Shown one piece after another: positions 54,501 through 61,106 of a stretch of 64,000 nt of DNA. The notes below the pieces were generated by a model, which was given only the letters and a program-made list of their open reading frames with translations, was not told where the DNA came from and made no database searches. Origin of the DNA: Epiperipatus broadwayi (Eukaryota > Onychophora > Udeonychophora > Euonychophora > Peripatidae); NCBI GenBank assembly GCA_028023455.1, contig JAQFVV010000001.1:23021401-23085400 (forward strand), in the 5' to 3' direction. The position numbers and the translations under genes were made by a program. Each line of letters opens with the position of its first letter. Within the stretch, counting starts at the first letter, position 1.

Positions 54501-57500
54501 ATATAATTTTTTTAAAAAAAAAAATAGTTTGGTTTTAAAGCATTTGACTCATTGATTGTCTTATTTGAAAAGAGCAACCAAGCTATATTTGTCTTTTAAG
54601 AACTGATGTTTTTTTACTTTATTATTTTTTACTAATTGTTACTTTAATTTATTATTTTTATAGTAGTTCTTACATATTGTAAAATGAACTCTTAATTCAT
54701 TGATTTACTATTGAATATAGTAATTAGGTTACATAAATATATTTTCTTTGACTATGTGATCTAAATTATGGATATTAGTGTCTAAAATTTGTTTTATTGA
54801 AATATTTATAACCAAACAAATTTGCCTTTATGGTTACATAAGATTGACCATAGACCAGCAATTTTGAGTGATTTCAGATGCACATTAACTATAGATGTTT
54901 GACACTTTGGCAAGCATAGTATGTTGCAAATAAAACATATGTTAATTTATTTATTACCTCATCTGTAATTCAATTATTACTAATTTTCTTCTTTTCTGAG
55001 TCAGCGTAATATGTGATAATTAATGATCATATAGATAATGTAATTTTTTAATAATCAGCTTTATTAAAAAATAGCCTAGCATGTTTCAATATATTTAATA
55101 TATTATATTCATGATATCAAGGCAAAGAATCATGCACAATAGCTACTAACCATTTTTCTATTAACAGAAAAGAAAAAAGCATACCCATATCAAAGAAATG
55201 GGCTATTTGAATGAATCTAAATTTGAATATGTTCAATGATTTATTAGATAATAATTAAACACTGATATAAAGAACTTGTAATCACACCATTAGACACAAT
55301 GAATATCATATATTAAATATATTGAAAGCATACTAGACAGTAATAAAGCTGAATATTAATAAAACTACCTTTTCTGTGAGTATATTTATTAATTACTAGA
55401 TATTACCTCATTTATGTATGGTATTTTTAATGTTCTTAATTATTTTTTTAAAAAATTAGTATAAAAATATGTTTTTTAAATATATGCTAATAAAGCAAGT
55501 CATATATAGCATGACATAATAAGTAATATAGGGAGCCCTCCCTACATTACTTAAATATATGTATATTATTATAATTTTTATTAAGAATCAGTAACATTAT
55601 TCACTTTTACATTTATTTTATATTGTTAATAAATGTGATACTGTATTACCTTTGTATATGTATATATTTAATAAATCCAGTACTAATGTATATACATAAA
55701 ATAAAATAAAAACAGACTACTTTTCCATATGTTGTTGTTATAAATGTAGCATTCACTTTCTCTTTGTCAGAAAATCTGTCTTAAAGTTCCCTTGTGATTT
55801 ATTGATTAAGTTCAAATCAATAGTGTCCTGTTTATATCTCATTTGAGTTTAAATTTTACTCTAAATTCCACTGTAAGTAAAAAAAATCAAGCTTTATAAC
55901 ACTTGGGGAATTAAGGCTAATAATCTTGTTATTTTTGTAAATATTCCAAGAAAGGAAAAGTTGACATACAGCACATGAAAACGTAGTCTGTTTCCATTTG
56001 TCTTATCCACATAATGTCAAAATCCACTTTTCTGTTTGTCTGATGTAAAAAGAGCAAATTTGGCAGGAAATCAGGAGTGAAAGTATATCTTATATATATA
56101 GAAAGACAGGCAGTTTCATGGCCCACAACACTGGATATAAAACCATGACAGTATTTGTGTGCATGTTAATTGAAAGTTTAAAGAAAAATAAGAAATCCCG
56201 AACAAACAAAAATTACTTTAAAAAAGAAATATTTAAAATAAAATCTAAAACATCTTAAAAATTAATTAACAGAATAATAATCTTTTTTTGATATTTGTTA
56301 AATAGTATAAATTACTTAAAATTAAATGTAAAAAGATCTCATAGATACAAATGAATTACTATTTGATTTAATTCTGATTTTGAGAAAAAAATCTAAATTT
56401 TTAATGTATGAAAGAAAGAAAACTGTTTTTACCTAGACAAAGATGACTTTTTAAGATGCATATAATTATAAAATTGTTTTCAATACATTTATATTTAAAG
56501 AGGGGGAAAAAATTAATAAACTATTTTTGAATATATTTTGTTTTAACAGGCAAAACTCTCCATACAGTTTGAGCAAGCATTAGAAATGGTGATCATGTGA
56601 TATTTTGTTTTAATGATGTAAGATGAACAGCTACAATTATGGTAATATAAATATAATTTTGTTTTTAGTAATTTAAAAAGAAAAATGATTAATATTAATT
56701 AATATTACACACCAGTCTTATATTTCTTAATATAATTATAAATATTAGGTTGAGTGTGGAGTTCTCAGAGAAATATGCCTTGAGCTATAAAGTTAGTCAC
56801 AGACCATTATGTTTGTAATAGTTTATTAATATTTTTAAAGTTAAAGATTATAGAAAATGAAGATGAATTATAAGTTGTAGAGAGTTGAATTGTTTGTTCT
56901 AAATAACCAGGATATTTCTATAAAGTGGCCAAACTTTTATTTACTTGCTTATTTGCATATACAAGCCAATGAAGGAAATATAAATTCACTAGTATACAAA
57001 CTATCAAGTTATTTTTGTAAAGCAGACTTAGTAGACTTAATTAATATATATATATGATTTATACATATATAAAATAAATGTGCTATCATTCATCTATATT
57101 TTGCCTATGCATAAAATTTATTTTTAAATTTTAGTGAAGCACGAACATGAGAAATCTATTGTTGAAGGGGAGAGAGTCAATAAAATATACATTTGTGCAG
57201 TCATATTGTTAATTTCAAAACTATTGAAAAAGAGAATGACATAAGAAGAAAGATTTTACTTATCCTGCATTAATTTATTTTAAAATGAGAACTTGTAAGG
57301 AGCAAAAAATTATGAAGATATTACTTTACCACTGGAAGTCCTAAAGGAAAACAAAAACTGAAATACAGTATTTTTATATCTCTGTCAGGAACCCCTCCCC
57401 AAACCCCTGATCATGGTTTCGTGCTTTGGCACTTCTCAGAGAGGTGTCAGGGTAGGTTCAGACACTAGATCTAAAAATACCAACCCAAAGCCAAGCACTT

Positions 57501-59365
57501 ATTTAAAAGTTATCTATTGAGTGGAAAATCTGAAATTTTCAGACATCTACATGTCTTCAAACCCAGCTATCCAACTCAAATAGCTATATGGGGCTGATAG
57601 ATCTTCAGCCATATCATATATTAATAGCCATAGCAATATAAAATTGCATAAGACTTTTGGCAGAGACTATAAATAGTCAAAATATAAGATTTGTTTATTT
57701 ATTTATAAAGTATGAGGGGGGGGGCAGAAATGGAAATATATAATGGAAATTTGTTTCAGTTAGATAATTGATAATGTCTGAAATATTCTGATCCATTGCA
57801 AAATATTTAAAATAATCGCTTTTATTTGATGACAAGATGATTGTATTTACACTAGATAATTTGTATTCTGGAAGAACCACCTACTATGAAAAATCTTGTA
57901 GTTGGCAGTCATCATAATACTACATATTTTTAAATTTAAAAAAAGCTGTTCATAAATTATTTATTCTTGATTGAATGAGGACATGTTTTATTTTCTCTTT
58001 TTCACAATTCATTTTTAGCCTATTTGTTTTATAATTCGTGTATTTTTTTTTTTAAACAAAATAACAACTGGAAAAAAAAAAAAAAATTGAAACCAAACTA
58101 ATTTACTTTACTAAATTTTTAAATTATTATTTTTATTATTTTTTGATAATATTGTACTTTTTTATAAAATGATCTTAAAAAGATATATAGAGAATGTATG
58201 CTTTTGTGTGAAATAAAATAAAAAAAGGTAAACAAATTTTAGTCATTACAATTTTATTTTATAATTTTATAAAGAAATTATACTGGCATAAAAAATAAAT
58301 TGGTGACATTAATTCTATTTTATTTCAAAAGCCTAAATTTACATTCATATCCTTATATATTGAAATAATTAAAATAATTTATGAGAATTTTAATTTTGCT
58401 TTTCATCACAGATTGCTATTTTTATTTTATCCAAAGTTTTAGTTTATCTGACCACCTATTAATTCTATTTTGTCTTATAATCAAAATTTACTGTACTCCT
58501 GTTAAAAATACAAAATTAGATATATACCTTTACTGGTAGATAGATTTGTAGCATGATTTTTTTTAAATGGCAATAAAAATAAAATGATTCTGATATGTAT
58601 ATATTATTTATACATGTGTGTATTTATAATGGAGACAGAGAAGGAATAACAAATAATCACTAACAACATTTATTCTTAATCATATATTTTATTGGCAGAA
58701 AATCTTTCAAGTCATGATACTTAGTATATATTTTTTATATATCTATATTAACTTTATATATATATCAAGGGAGCATAAAAAAGATGGATGATGGTATCTA
58801 TTATTTCTTTAAATAGACTTATTTAGTTCAAATTTATCTCTATTTGTTTTTGTTGGTTTTTTTTTTTTTTACCTTTATCTTGAACTATTAATAAGATTTT
58901 TTAAAAGTTAAACTACTTTTAATATATATATATATATTAACTTTTATTCTTTCATTAGTATAATTTTTTAAATATCAGTCTTGTCATCTGTTAACTTAAA
59001 AAAAGAAAAAAAAATCTAATTACATATATATAAAATTATAGAGTCGTTACATTTGAAAGAGAGAAACAGCTGCCTTGATGAAAACTTAACTTAGGAATAT
59101 CCTAAAAGAAATGATGCTAAATATAACCATGCTGGATTCCATTGCCAGATTAAGTATTTATACACTTAAGTGTTATAATCTGAAGAAGTGGAGATAAATG
59201 AAAAGCATCTGGAAATTTTGAAAAAAATATTCTATTCATATATATATACCTACCTATTGCTGTTATCACCAGGCCGGCCACCAGCAAAAGTGTAATAATT
59301 TGAGGCAAACTCGGAGAGCTCTTTGCCTGAGCAGCCATCTTGCATGGTGACTTATTGGAGCTCAT
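5502..59365 (-). CDS. SRL: Sarcalumenin-like EHD/dynamin-family GTPase, five coding exons
   Basis: Joined exons, in transcript order: 59365-59254, 19121-19065, 18942-17779, 13460-13344, 6538-5502. All four junctions are GT-AG, all phase 1, and the reading frame is continuous, giving 819 residues from the favoured Met (828 from the first ATG). Seen in order: a hydrophobic segment at about residues 14-34; six Cys and two Pro runs at 60-123; a Glu/Lys-rich region at about 126-372; an EHD-type helical lead-in at 377-435; P-loop GPWSSGKT at 449-456; PTTTDF at 478-483; DTPG at 537-540; NKAD at 599-602; then a helical C-terminal part. There is no EH domain, which separates it from EHD1-4. Vertebrate sarcalumenin is an acidic, calcium-binding glycoprotein of the sarcoplasmic reticulum lumen. 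A similar role in muscle calcium storage is inferred from the architecture. Further exons hidden in the 40-kb intron 1 cannot be excluded. Confidence 0.85.
6539..13343 (-). other. SRL intron 4, no gene seen
   Basis: A phase 1 intron of 6.8 kb, very AT-rich. It holds A/T homopolymers and a short TA run near 6955. Open frames within it, such as 10959-11306 (+), are Phe/Ile/Tyr-rich and look like chance. A weak LINE-tail-like stretch near 11.65-11.95 kb is not supported well enough to call. Confidence 0.7.
13344..13460 (-). CDS. SRL: SRL exon 4: P-loop exon
   Basis: This 117-bp exon is bounded by an acceptor with a run of ten T before AG (13461 upward) and a GTATGG donor at 13343-13338. Both ends are phase 1. 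It encodes about 39 residues, including the Walker A/G1 motif GPWSSGKT preceded by the strand PIILVI and followed by AFINYLL. That is the EHD/sarcalumenin pattern (hydrophobic strand, P-loop, F/M-I-x-Y-L-L). It is too short for open-frame detection and was found from the splice signals and motif. The next exon starts directly with the PTTTDF switch region. Confidence 0.9.
13461..17778 (-). other. SRL intron 3, no gene seen
   Basis: A phase 1 intron of 4.3 kb, AT-rich throughout, with no repeat or coding signal that I recognise. Confidence 0.7.
17779..18942 (-). CDS. SRL: SRL exon 3: Cys/Pro-rich stretch, acidic Glu/Lys region, start of GTPase fold
   Basis: The exon is 1164 bp and phase 1 at both ends; the donor is GTAAGC at 17778-17773 and the acceptor AAAG ends at 18943. 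It encodes residues 48-435. The first 78 residues hold six Cys (about 60, 65, 82, 111, 115, 123) and two proline runs. Residues 126-372 are dominated by Glu with Lys and Ser, including three identical GEEKEI hexapeptides. The last 60 residues lose the acidic bias and read like the EHD N-terminal helix (YHNTIKPVEKTYKF), leading into the P-loop exon. Known sarcalumenin uses its acidic region for high-capacity, low-affinity calcium binding; the same use here is inferred. Skipping this exon would keep the frame. Confidence 0.88.
18193..18246 (-). repeat. Three perfect 18-bp repeats encoding GEEKEI
   Basis: Three identical 18-bp units (18193-18210, 18211-18228, 18229-18246) lie in the acidic part of SRL exon 3, flanked by degenerate versions. 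Each adds six residues with no frame change, so copy number can vary without breaking the protein. Confidence 0.85.
19065..19121 (-). CDS. SRL: SRL exon 2: short linker after the hydrophobic segment
   Basis: This 57-bp exon has acceptor ATTTTTAG (19122-19129) and donor GTAAGA (19064-19059), phase 1 at both ends. It encodes 19 residues beginning VSIVIKKPTTHHGHDEQAH. Its first five residues extend the hydrophobic stretch from exon 1, and two Lys close it. The frame agrees with both neighbours, which is the main support for so small an exon. Intron 2 (18943-19064) is only 122 bp. Confidence 0.75.
19122..21976. other. Start of SRL intron 1, no gene seen
   Basis: AT-rich sequence with CA/TA microsatellites at about 19316-19340 and 19685-19730. 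Long T runs near 20458-20505 are separated by a short ACTGCC segment. I see nothing coding. Confidence 0.6.
21990..23420. mobile_element. Insertion of a 475-bp repeat unit: two direct copies plus an inverted partial copy
   Basis: Copy 1 starts at 21992 and copy 2 at 22467, near-identical units of 475 bp beginning GTAATATAGGGTAT. Copy 3 starts at 22941 but after about 56 bp switches strand: 22997-23420 is the reverse complement of most of the unit. The 13-bp sequence TTTAATTAATATT stands at both outer edges (21977-21989 and 23421-23433), as a target-site duplication would. The unit is more GC-balanced than the intron around it. Small open frames at 22138 (+) and 23031 (-) are the same stretch read in the direct and the inverted copy, and I do not take them as genes. 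The family is unknown to me. Confidence 0.8.
23434..25144. other. Intron 1 segment, no gene seen
   Basis: AT-rich intron sequence with A runs near 23660-23690. I see no recognisable feature. Confidence 0.5.
25145..25668. mobile_element. Cluster of tRNA-like SINE modules inside an inverted repeat
   Basis: Outer arms at about 25145-25246 and 25555-25668 are inverted copies (shared GAACTGAATGTCTTTAGAAA). Between them lie three tRNA-like modules. Two on the minus strand carry B-box-like GGGTTCAATTCTC (about 25319-25331) and GGTCCGAGCTTGATTTCC (about 25410-25425). One on the plus strand carries AGTTCAATTCTCATG near 25507. An A-box-like CACTCAGTTGGGTAAA reads on the minus strand near 25470. All end in a shared GCTGGTACTG-type tail. 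This fits inverted insertion or duplication of a tRNA-derived SINE. Confidence 0.55.
25846..25948. repeat. Inverted-repeat element arm with a near-perfect 67-bp palindrome
   Basis: It starts with a CAGCTTTATTACTGTTTAGC arm that also occurs, inverted, at 55.05-55.36 kb. It continues into a palindrome centred at about 25914 (arms 25882-25914 and 25915-25948, few mismatches). This fits a fold-back MITE remnant. Confidence 0.6.
26793..26842. repeat. Mini fold-back hairpin with 20-bp arms
   Basis: The arms GTGTCCAGAAGTTAATTAAT (26793-26812) and 26823-26842 pair with one mismatch around a 10-base loop. The arm end GTGTCCAGAA resembles a mariner-type terminus, so this could be two joined transposon ends. 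That identity is a guess. Confidence 0.55.
26850..29566. other. Intron 1 segment, no gene seen
   Basis: AT-rich intron sequence. The 84-residue minus-strand frame at 27577-27831 has no recognisable domain and no splice context and is probably chance. Confidence 0.5.
29573..29713 (+). repeat. Dispersed repeat family B, copy 1
   Basis: About 140 bp aligning with 41881-42020 and 46981-47123. Shared landmarks are TTTTGTT(C)TAAG near the start, then GATTACAAT, TATTATTTA(C/T)TG and a final CTTTCAACATG-like motif. The unit is of unknown class and directly precedes the palindrome at 29812. Confidence 0.5.
29812..30020. repeat. Long snap-back palindrome with a hammerhead-like motif in each arm
   Basis: The right arm (29928-30020, 93 bp) is the near-perfect reverse complement of the left arm (29812-29922), which has an extra 18-bp pyrimidine-rich insert. 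The loop is only five bases (29923-29927). On the plus strand of the right arm, CTGACGA (29944-29950) is followed by one A, a five-pair stem GACTG/CAGTT with loop CTGGA, then GAAA (29967-29970). The minus strand of the left arm carries the same with a perfect GACTG/CAGTC stem. The CUGANGA-stem-GAAA order is the hammerhead ribozyme core, but the extra A is not canonical. Penelope-like retroelements are known to carry hammerheads, so that origin is possible. Confidence 0.7.
30021..31624. other. Intron 1 segment, no gene seen
   Basis: AT-rich intron sequence with a run of G near 30908 and a TA run near 31049-31066. I see nothing coding. Confidence 0.5.
31625..32960 (-). mobile_element. RTE-type LINE fragment, antisense, broken
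   Basis: Read on the minus strand it aligns with bases 1-1470 of the window. It starts at about 32955 with the same TTACAAT-TATAGATCACTTTCAAG stretch found at window base 9 on. It runs through the endonuclease part (LDYILINRKYVLQDC near 32370) and reaches an RT domain 1 remnant (MRHAIKTLKKAK) near 31760. Stops and small deletions are frequent. The 145-residue plus-strand frame at 31640-32077 is the antisense shadow of this fragment. Confidence 0.75.
33082..33295 (+). repeat. Direct repeat flanking the 1.3-kb TIR element, left copy
   Basis: About 210 bp matching 34611-34816 with scattered changes (shared AGAACTACCTAGCAATT and TTGTTCTTTTAAACTTGG). The two copies stand immediately on either side of the TIR element. 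Confidence 0.75.
33298..34603. mobile_element. Non-autonomous TIR transposon, 1.3 kb
   Basis: The terminal inverted repeats are 33298-33330 and 34571-34603. Each begins TAGTGTT and contains GTTCTATC-TGTCAGCC-CTTGAT, with four or five mismatches between them. ACAAATA occurs just outside both ends (33289-33295 and 34607-34613), offset by two and three bases, and may be a target duplication. No intact coding frame is present. The left half holds tandem subrepeats. The right half, read in reverse, aligns with the start of the Merlin-like element at 61.7 kb, so that element or a relative probably supplied the transposase. Confidence 0.65.
33430..34010 (+). repeat. Subrepeats inside the TIR element, about 100-150 bp period
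   Basis: The motif AATTAATCAGA-ACTG recurs at about 33496, 33594, 33696, 33810 and 33959. Most copies are followed by a GT run or T run and then AAAGTTAC-like sequence. A longer period of about 310 bp also shows: AAAAATTCAAACAAAA plus ATGAAAGCCGACTTT near 33445 and again near 33755. Confidence 0.7.
34611..34816 (+). repeat. Direct repeat flanking the TIR element, right copy
   Basis: This is the partner of 33082-33295. The right copy lacks a short GTAATAACAACT segment near its end. Confidence 0.75.
34817..35741. other. Intron 1 segment, no gene seen
   Basis: AT-rich intron sequence with no recognisable element. Confidence 0.5.
35742..35990. repeat. Fold-back element related to the arms at 25.1-25.7 kb
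   Basis: The left part (ATGTTGGATTATGTCCATCA, AAAATGTCTTTA) and the right part (TGTGCTATTATTAA, AATTTTTCCAAA, AATGCCATCATCA) match the two arms of the inverted repeat at 25145-25668. The SINE modules are absent here. Confidence 0.45.
36115..36203. repeat. Short inverted repeat (MITE-like), 29-bp arms
   Basis: Arms 36115-36143 and 36175-36203 (starting ACTGAACAGGAA, ending CTTCCAA) pair with one mismatch around a 31-base spacer. TA repeats flank both sides. Frames on both strands across it are products of the symmetry. Confidence 0.7.
36326..36999 (+). mobile_element. Possible solo LTR
   Basis: The segment starts TGTAACG and ends CGCTGTTACA, a TG...CA pair with a 6-bp inverted end. Inside are CTATATAAG near 36544 and AATAAA near 36779, in LTR order. 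It is more GC-balanced than its surroundings. I found no 4-6 bp target duplication, so this could equally be an unrelated sequence. Confidence 0.25.
37800..37990 (+). mobile_element. Non-LTR reverse transcriptase fragment
   Basis: One frame reads LNIKKTKV near 37843, then IDNEGIEMVDTF near 37893. This is the LNxxKTKV and following segment of LINE reverse transcriptases (compare NVKKTKVMFNGF in the RTE copy at 2086). Little else is preserved. Confidence 0.5.
38045..38110 (-). mobile_element. tRNA-like SINE fragment
   Basis: The minus strand reads GGTAAAGTGACAGATTTTGG, then ACCACAAGGCTCATGAATTGC. This resembles a tRNA of the GGTTAGAGTGGCAGA...AAGGTCGTGAGTTCGAATC type, with decayed A and B boxes. 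A second copy lies at 60.1 kb. Confidence 0.4.
38111..41880. other. Intron 1 segment, no gene seen
   Basis: AT-rich intron sequence. GAGTTCAAATCTGGG near 40763 is B-box-like, but I see no A box at the right distance. Frames at 39413 (+), 41408 (-) and 41484 (+) show no domain. Confidence 0.45.
41881..42020 (+). repeat. Dispersed repeat family B, copy 2
   Basis: It aligns with 29573-29713 and 46981-47123. It shares TTTTGTTCCAAG and TTTTGTTGATAA with copy 3, and GATTACAATA with copy 1. Confidence 0.55.
42021..45253. other. Intron 1 segment, no gene seen
   Basis: AT-rich intron sequence. The stretch 42540-42830 is less AT-rich, with TATAAAACAGACTCC near 42668, but has no partner or ends that would make it an LTR. 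TA runs occur at 45016-45060. Confidence 0.45.
45254..46330. mobile_element. 435-bp repeat unit: two direct copies plus an inverted partial copy
   Basis: Copy 1 spans 45254-45688. Copy 2 starts at 45689 and stops at about 46028. After a short TTTAACTATTTA spacer, 46046-46147 is the exact reverse complement of the missing end of the unit, and a diverged inverted continuation runs to about 46330. Copies 1 and 2 are almost identical, so the duplication is young. The unit has a hairpin GGCTGATAGATCTTCAGCC. Its class is unknown to me. The 66-residue frame at 46107 (+) lies in the inverted part and has no recognised domain. Confidence 0.8.
46680..46930 (+). mobile_element. RTE-type LINE 5' fragment
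   Basis: It aligns with window bases 38-300: GAAGAAAATTGCATGAATTGG, AGACATGTACTGTACT and ATTCTGAAGATTGATG all have counterparts there. There is an internal deletion, and it stops abruptly before the family B repeat at 46981. Confidence 0.65.
46981..47123 (+). repeat. Dispersed repeat family B, copy 3
   Basis: It aligns with 29573-29713 and 41881-42020. It lies just after the end of the RTE fragment. Confidence 0.55.
47124..48289. other. Intron 1 segment, no gene seen
   Basis: AT-rich intron sequence with no recognisable element. Confidence 0.5.
48622..48652 (+). promoter_or_regulatory. TATA box and initiator-like pair
   Basis: TATAAATA at 48622-48629 is followed 28 bases on by the A of TCAGT (48648-48652), the spacing and Inr consensus of arthropod core promoters. 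In AT-rich DNA a TATA match alone means little; the Inr at the right distance adds some weight. Confidence 0.35.
48679..48707. repeat. Perfect 12-bp hairpin
   Basis: AACAAATCACTT (48679-48690) and AAGTGATTTGTT (48696-48707) pair fully around the loop CGTCA. It lies about 30 bp after the putative initiator, where a transcript would carry it in its leader. Confidence 0.8.
50790..52850 (+). mobile_element. RTE-type LINE copy, highly decayed
   Basis: MRDFNDKIG near 50863 matches RDFNTRIG of the copy at 411. The following NRKYLFQGY-like stretch near 51080, LQKYSTKFKLKL near 51217, MKCVEEFHEELYNN near 51708 and TNEVYHD-like stretch near 52460 follow the same order as in the first copy. Stops and deletions are everywhere. 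The boundaries are approximate and no clear 3' tail is visible. Confidence 0.6.
51451..51706 (+). repeat. 128-bp tandem duplication inside the RTE copy
   Basis: Bases 51451-51578 are repeated at 51579-51706 with one or two changes, so this is a recent event in an old, dead element. It parallels the 62-bp duplication in the copy at 1551. Confidence 0.9.
52851..55049. other. Intron 1 segment, no gene seen
   Basis: AT-rich intron sequence with a run of 13 G at 53322-53334. The frames at 52974 (-) and 53464 (+) show no domain. Confidence 0.5.
55050..55358. mobile_element. MITE-like element with about 60-bp inverted ends
   Basis: The left arm 55050-55113 and right arm 55301-55358 are inverted copies around CAGCTTTATTA...TAGCATG-TTCAATATATTTAATAT. 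A third, single arm of this family stands at 25846. The core of about 190 bp has no coding signal. Confidence 0.65.
55521..55552. repeat. Small hairpin, 13-bp arms
   Basis: AAGTAATATAGGG (55521-55533) pairs with CCCTACATTACTT (55540-55552), one mismatch, with a 6-base loop. Confidence 0.6.
57376..57684 (+). mobile_element. Third copy of the 435-bp unit, partial
   Basis: It matches the unit from its position 132 to the end (TCTCTGTCAGGAACCCCTCC through ATAAATAGTCAAAATA) with a few per cent difference. The first 130 bp are missing. This shows the unit is a dispersed, mobile family and not only a local duplication. A run of G follows at about 57716-57724. Confidence 0.75.
57685..59253. other. 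End of SRL intron 1, no gene seen
   Basis: AT-rich intron sequence up to the donor site of the first coding exon. It contains TA runs near 58922-58937. Confidence 0.5.
59254..59365 (-). CDS. SRL: SRL exon 1 (first coding exon): N-terminus with signal or anchor segment
   Basis: The frame opens at ATG 59365-59363, but that ATG has T at -3 and overlaps a five-codon upstream ORF starting at 59369. The second in-frame ATG (59338-59336) sits in AAGATGG, a strong start context, and is my preferred start. The protein then begins MAAQAKSSPSLPQ, followed by about 20 hydrophobic residues (IITLLLVAGLVITAI, continuing into exon 2) that read as a signal peptide or signal anchor. No clear signal-peptidase site is visible. 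The donor is GTAGGT at 59253-59248. A second GT four bases on would shift the frame into a stop in exon 2. Confidence 0.72.
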
Positions 59366-59406
59366 ACATCACTTCCTGTATCTTGAGTCTAGCAGTGAGA
59401 AAAAAA
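59366..59406 (-). promoter_or_regulatory. Probable 3' splice acceptor before the first coding exon
   Basis: On the minus strand a T-rich tract followed by CTCACTGCTAG ends at 59389. About 20 bases of putative 5' UTR then lead to the first ATG. This looks like a real acceptor, so the coding exon is probably not the first exon and transcription would begin upstream, possibly outside the window. An unspliced start here is possible. Confidence 0.5.
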
Positions 59407-61098
59407 AAGGAATTTTTTTTATAATTTTAAAACAGCTCTAACATATAAGGATTGGAACTGCATCAAAATTGCTGTTTAGTAACTGATACTAGAGTAAATA
59501 ATTAGTACTCCAATTTATCACTTGGAGGTGTTCTTTCTTAAGTTGAAAAAATGTAAGAGAAAAAGGAGGAAGGGAAAGAAAAAAACTGAACTTGAAAACT
59601 AAATATTGTTTTTTTATTTCTGCTTTAATTATAAAATTAACTAATGTTTAATATTTCTTATACATATTCAAAATCTTATTTTATTTTTGTAATTGATTAC
59701 AGTCTGTGCAGCTATAAGATATATAAAGAGAAGGAAGTGGAAGAAGTAATGATTCCAAAGTATCAGGATTCAAAATAGAAAAATTTATGTACCTGAATGC
59801 CAAATAGTGCCCAAAGCAAAAAATTAAATTATATTAAATATATTAATTTTTGTATATATAAATGTTTTATTACTTTTGTAAATGCACTTTTGCTTCTTCT
59901 TTTATTAAATTGTATGCTGAAATTTATTGTTTTTTATGTCTAAGAATATATGGTGTGCTATATGGCACTTTTTATTGTAAGATATAATGAAAAATGTTAT
60001 ATGTTAAAAAATACCTTGATGGTAATGGCCTACAGCATAAATAGCTTAAATTGTAAAGAAATAAATTTCAGTGAATTTTAATAGCAGAAAAAATGGATTC
60101 ATAAAAAGTTTGAGTTAATGAAGTGACAGGGAGGGTATGGATCATGGACATTATGCTCCAGAGTCTGCCACTCTACACTTTCCTAAACTATGCAATAACA
60201 TTAAAATAGAGACAAGGAAATTATCGATAGAGATTTATTACTTTATGTCCAACATTATTATACAAATTTATTCTATTGTTTTTTTATTTTTAACAGTTAT
60301 CTTTCAATAAATAACTGCATAATTATTAATCATTTTTTATTAAGTTAAAAATTATTACATTCCATTTAACTCCTGATAAAGATTTTAAATTTAATAAAAT
60401 TCATCTTGTGATATTTTCTTATATAAAATTTAATTTATAAATACATAGTTTTCAACTAGCATTTATTTTAAATAATAATCTTTCAATAAATACACGATTT
60501 TAAATCATTTTGTATGGGATTAAATTTTTTTATATATTTTTTGAAAATTTCAAATATGAACTTTAAATATATATTGAGAAGAATTATTTCTTCAACTGAA
60601 AGGTAATCTAGTAGTTAAATAGGAGCTTAATTAGGTTAAACTTATTAAAATATTTACATATATGAAATGATTATGTGATAAATTTAAAACATTTTAATAA
60701 CAATATAAATGTTTATATAGCAAAGTAAAAAAAAAAGGATTTTTTTTTATAGTGTTATGTATATATATTTGAAAAATAAAAAACAAGAAGGGATAAAGAT
60801 CTATATCTCATAATTAATGAAAAGTTGTTTATCAATTAGTGTATAGAATTTTTTTTTTTTAAAAAATATTTTTTGTATAAAGAAAATCAACTGGTCAGAG
60901 CTTAATACAGTAATTTCTGATGGAAGATTGATATAATTGATGTTTTTAAAAAATAAAAGAATTCAGTAGAGTTTATTAGTGGTAATTCTATAATTACAAG
61001 CTCAGCATAGAAATCTAAAGCTAAATTGATGTTACTTTAATTTTAAAAAAATGATTTTTGGAAAGTGGTATAATGTTAGGAAACTTACAAAATCTATG
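59407..61098. other. Upstream of the first SRL coding exon; no exon or promoter identified
   Basis: AT-rich sequence containing only the tRNA-like SINE fragment at 60115-60190. If the SRL transcript has an upstream leader exon, it cannot be picked out here. Confidence 0.4.
60115..60190 (-). mobile_element. tRNA-like SINE fragment, second copy
   Basis: The minus strand reads GTAGAGTGGCAGACTCTGG, then AGCATAATGTCCATGATCC. That is tRNA-like and aligns with the fragment at 38045-38110. The B box is decayed. Confidence 0.42.
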
Positions 61099-61106
61099 TT
61101 CTAAGC

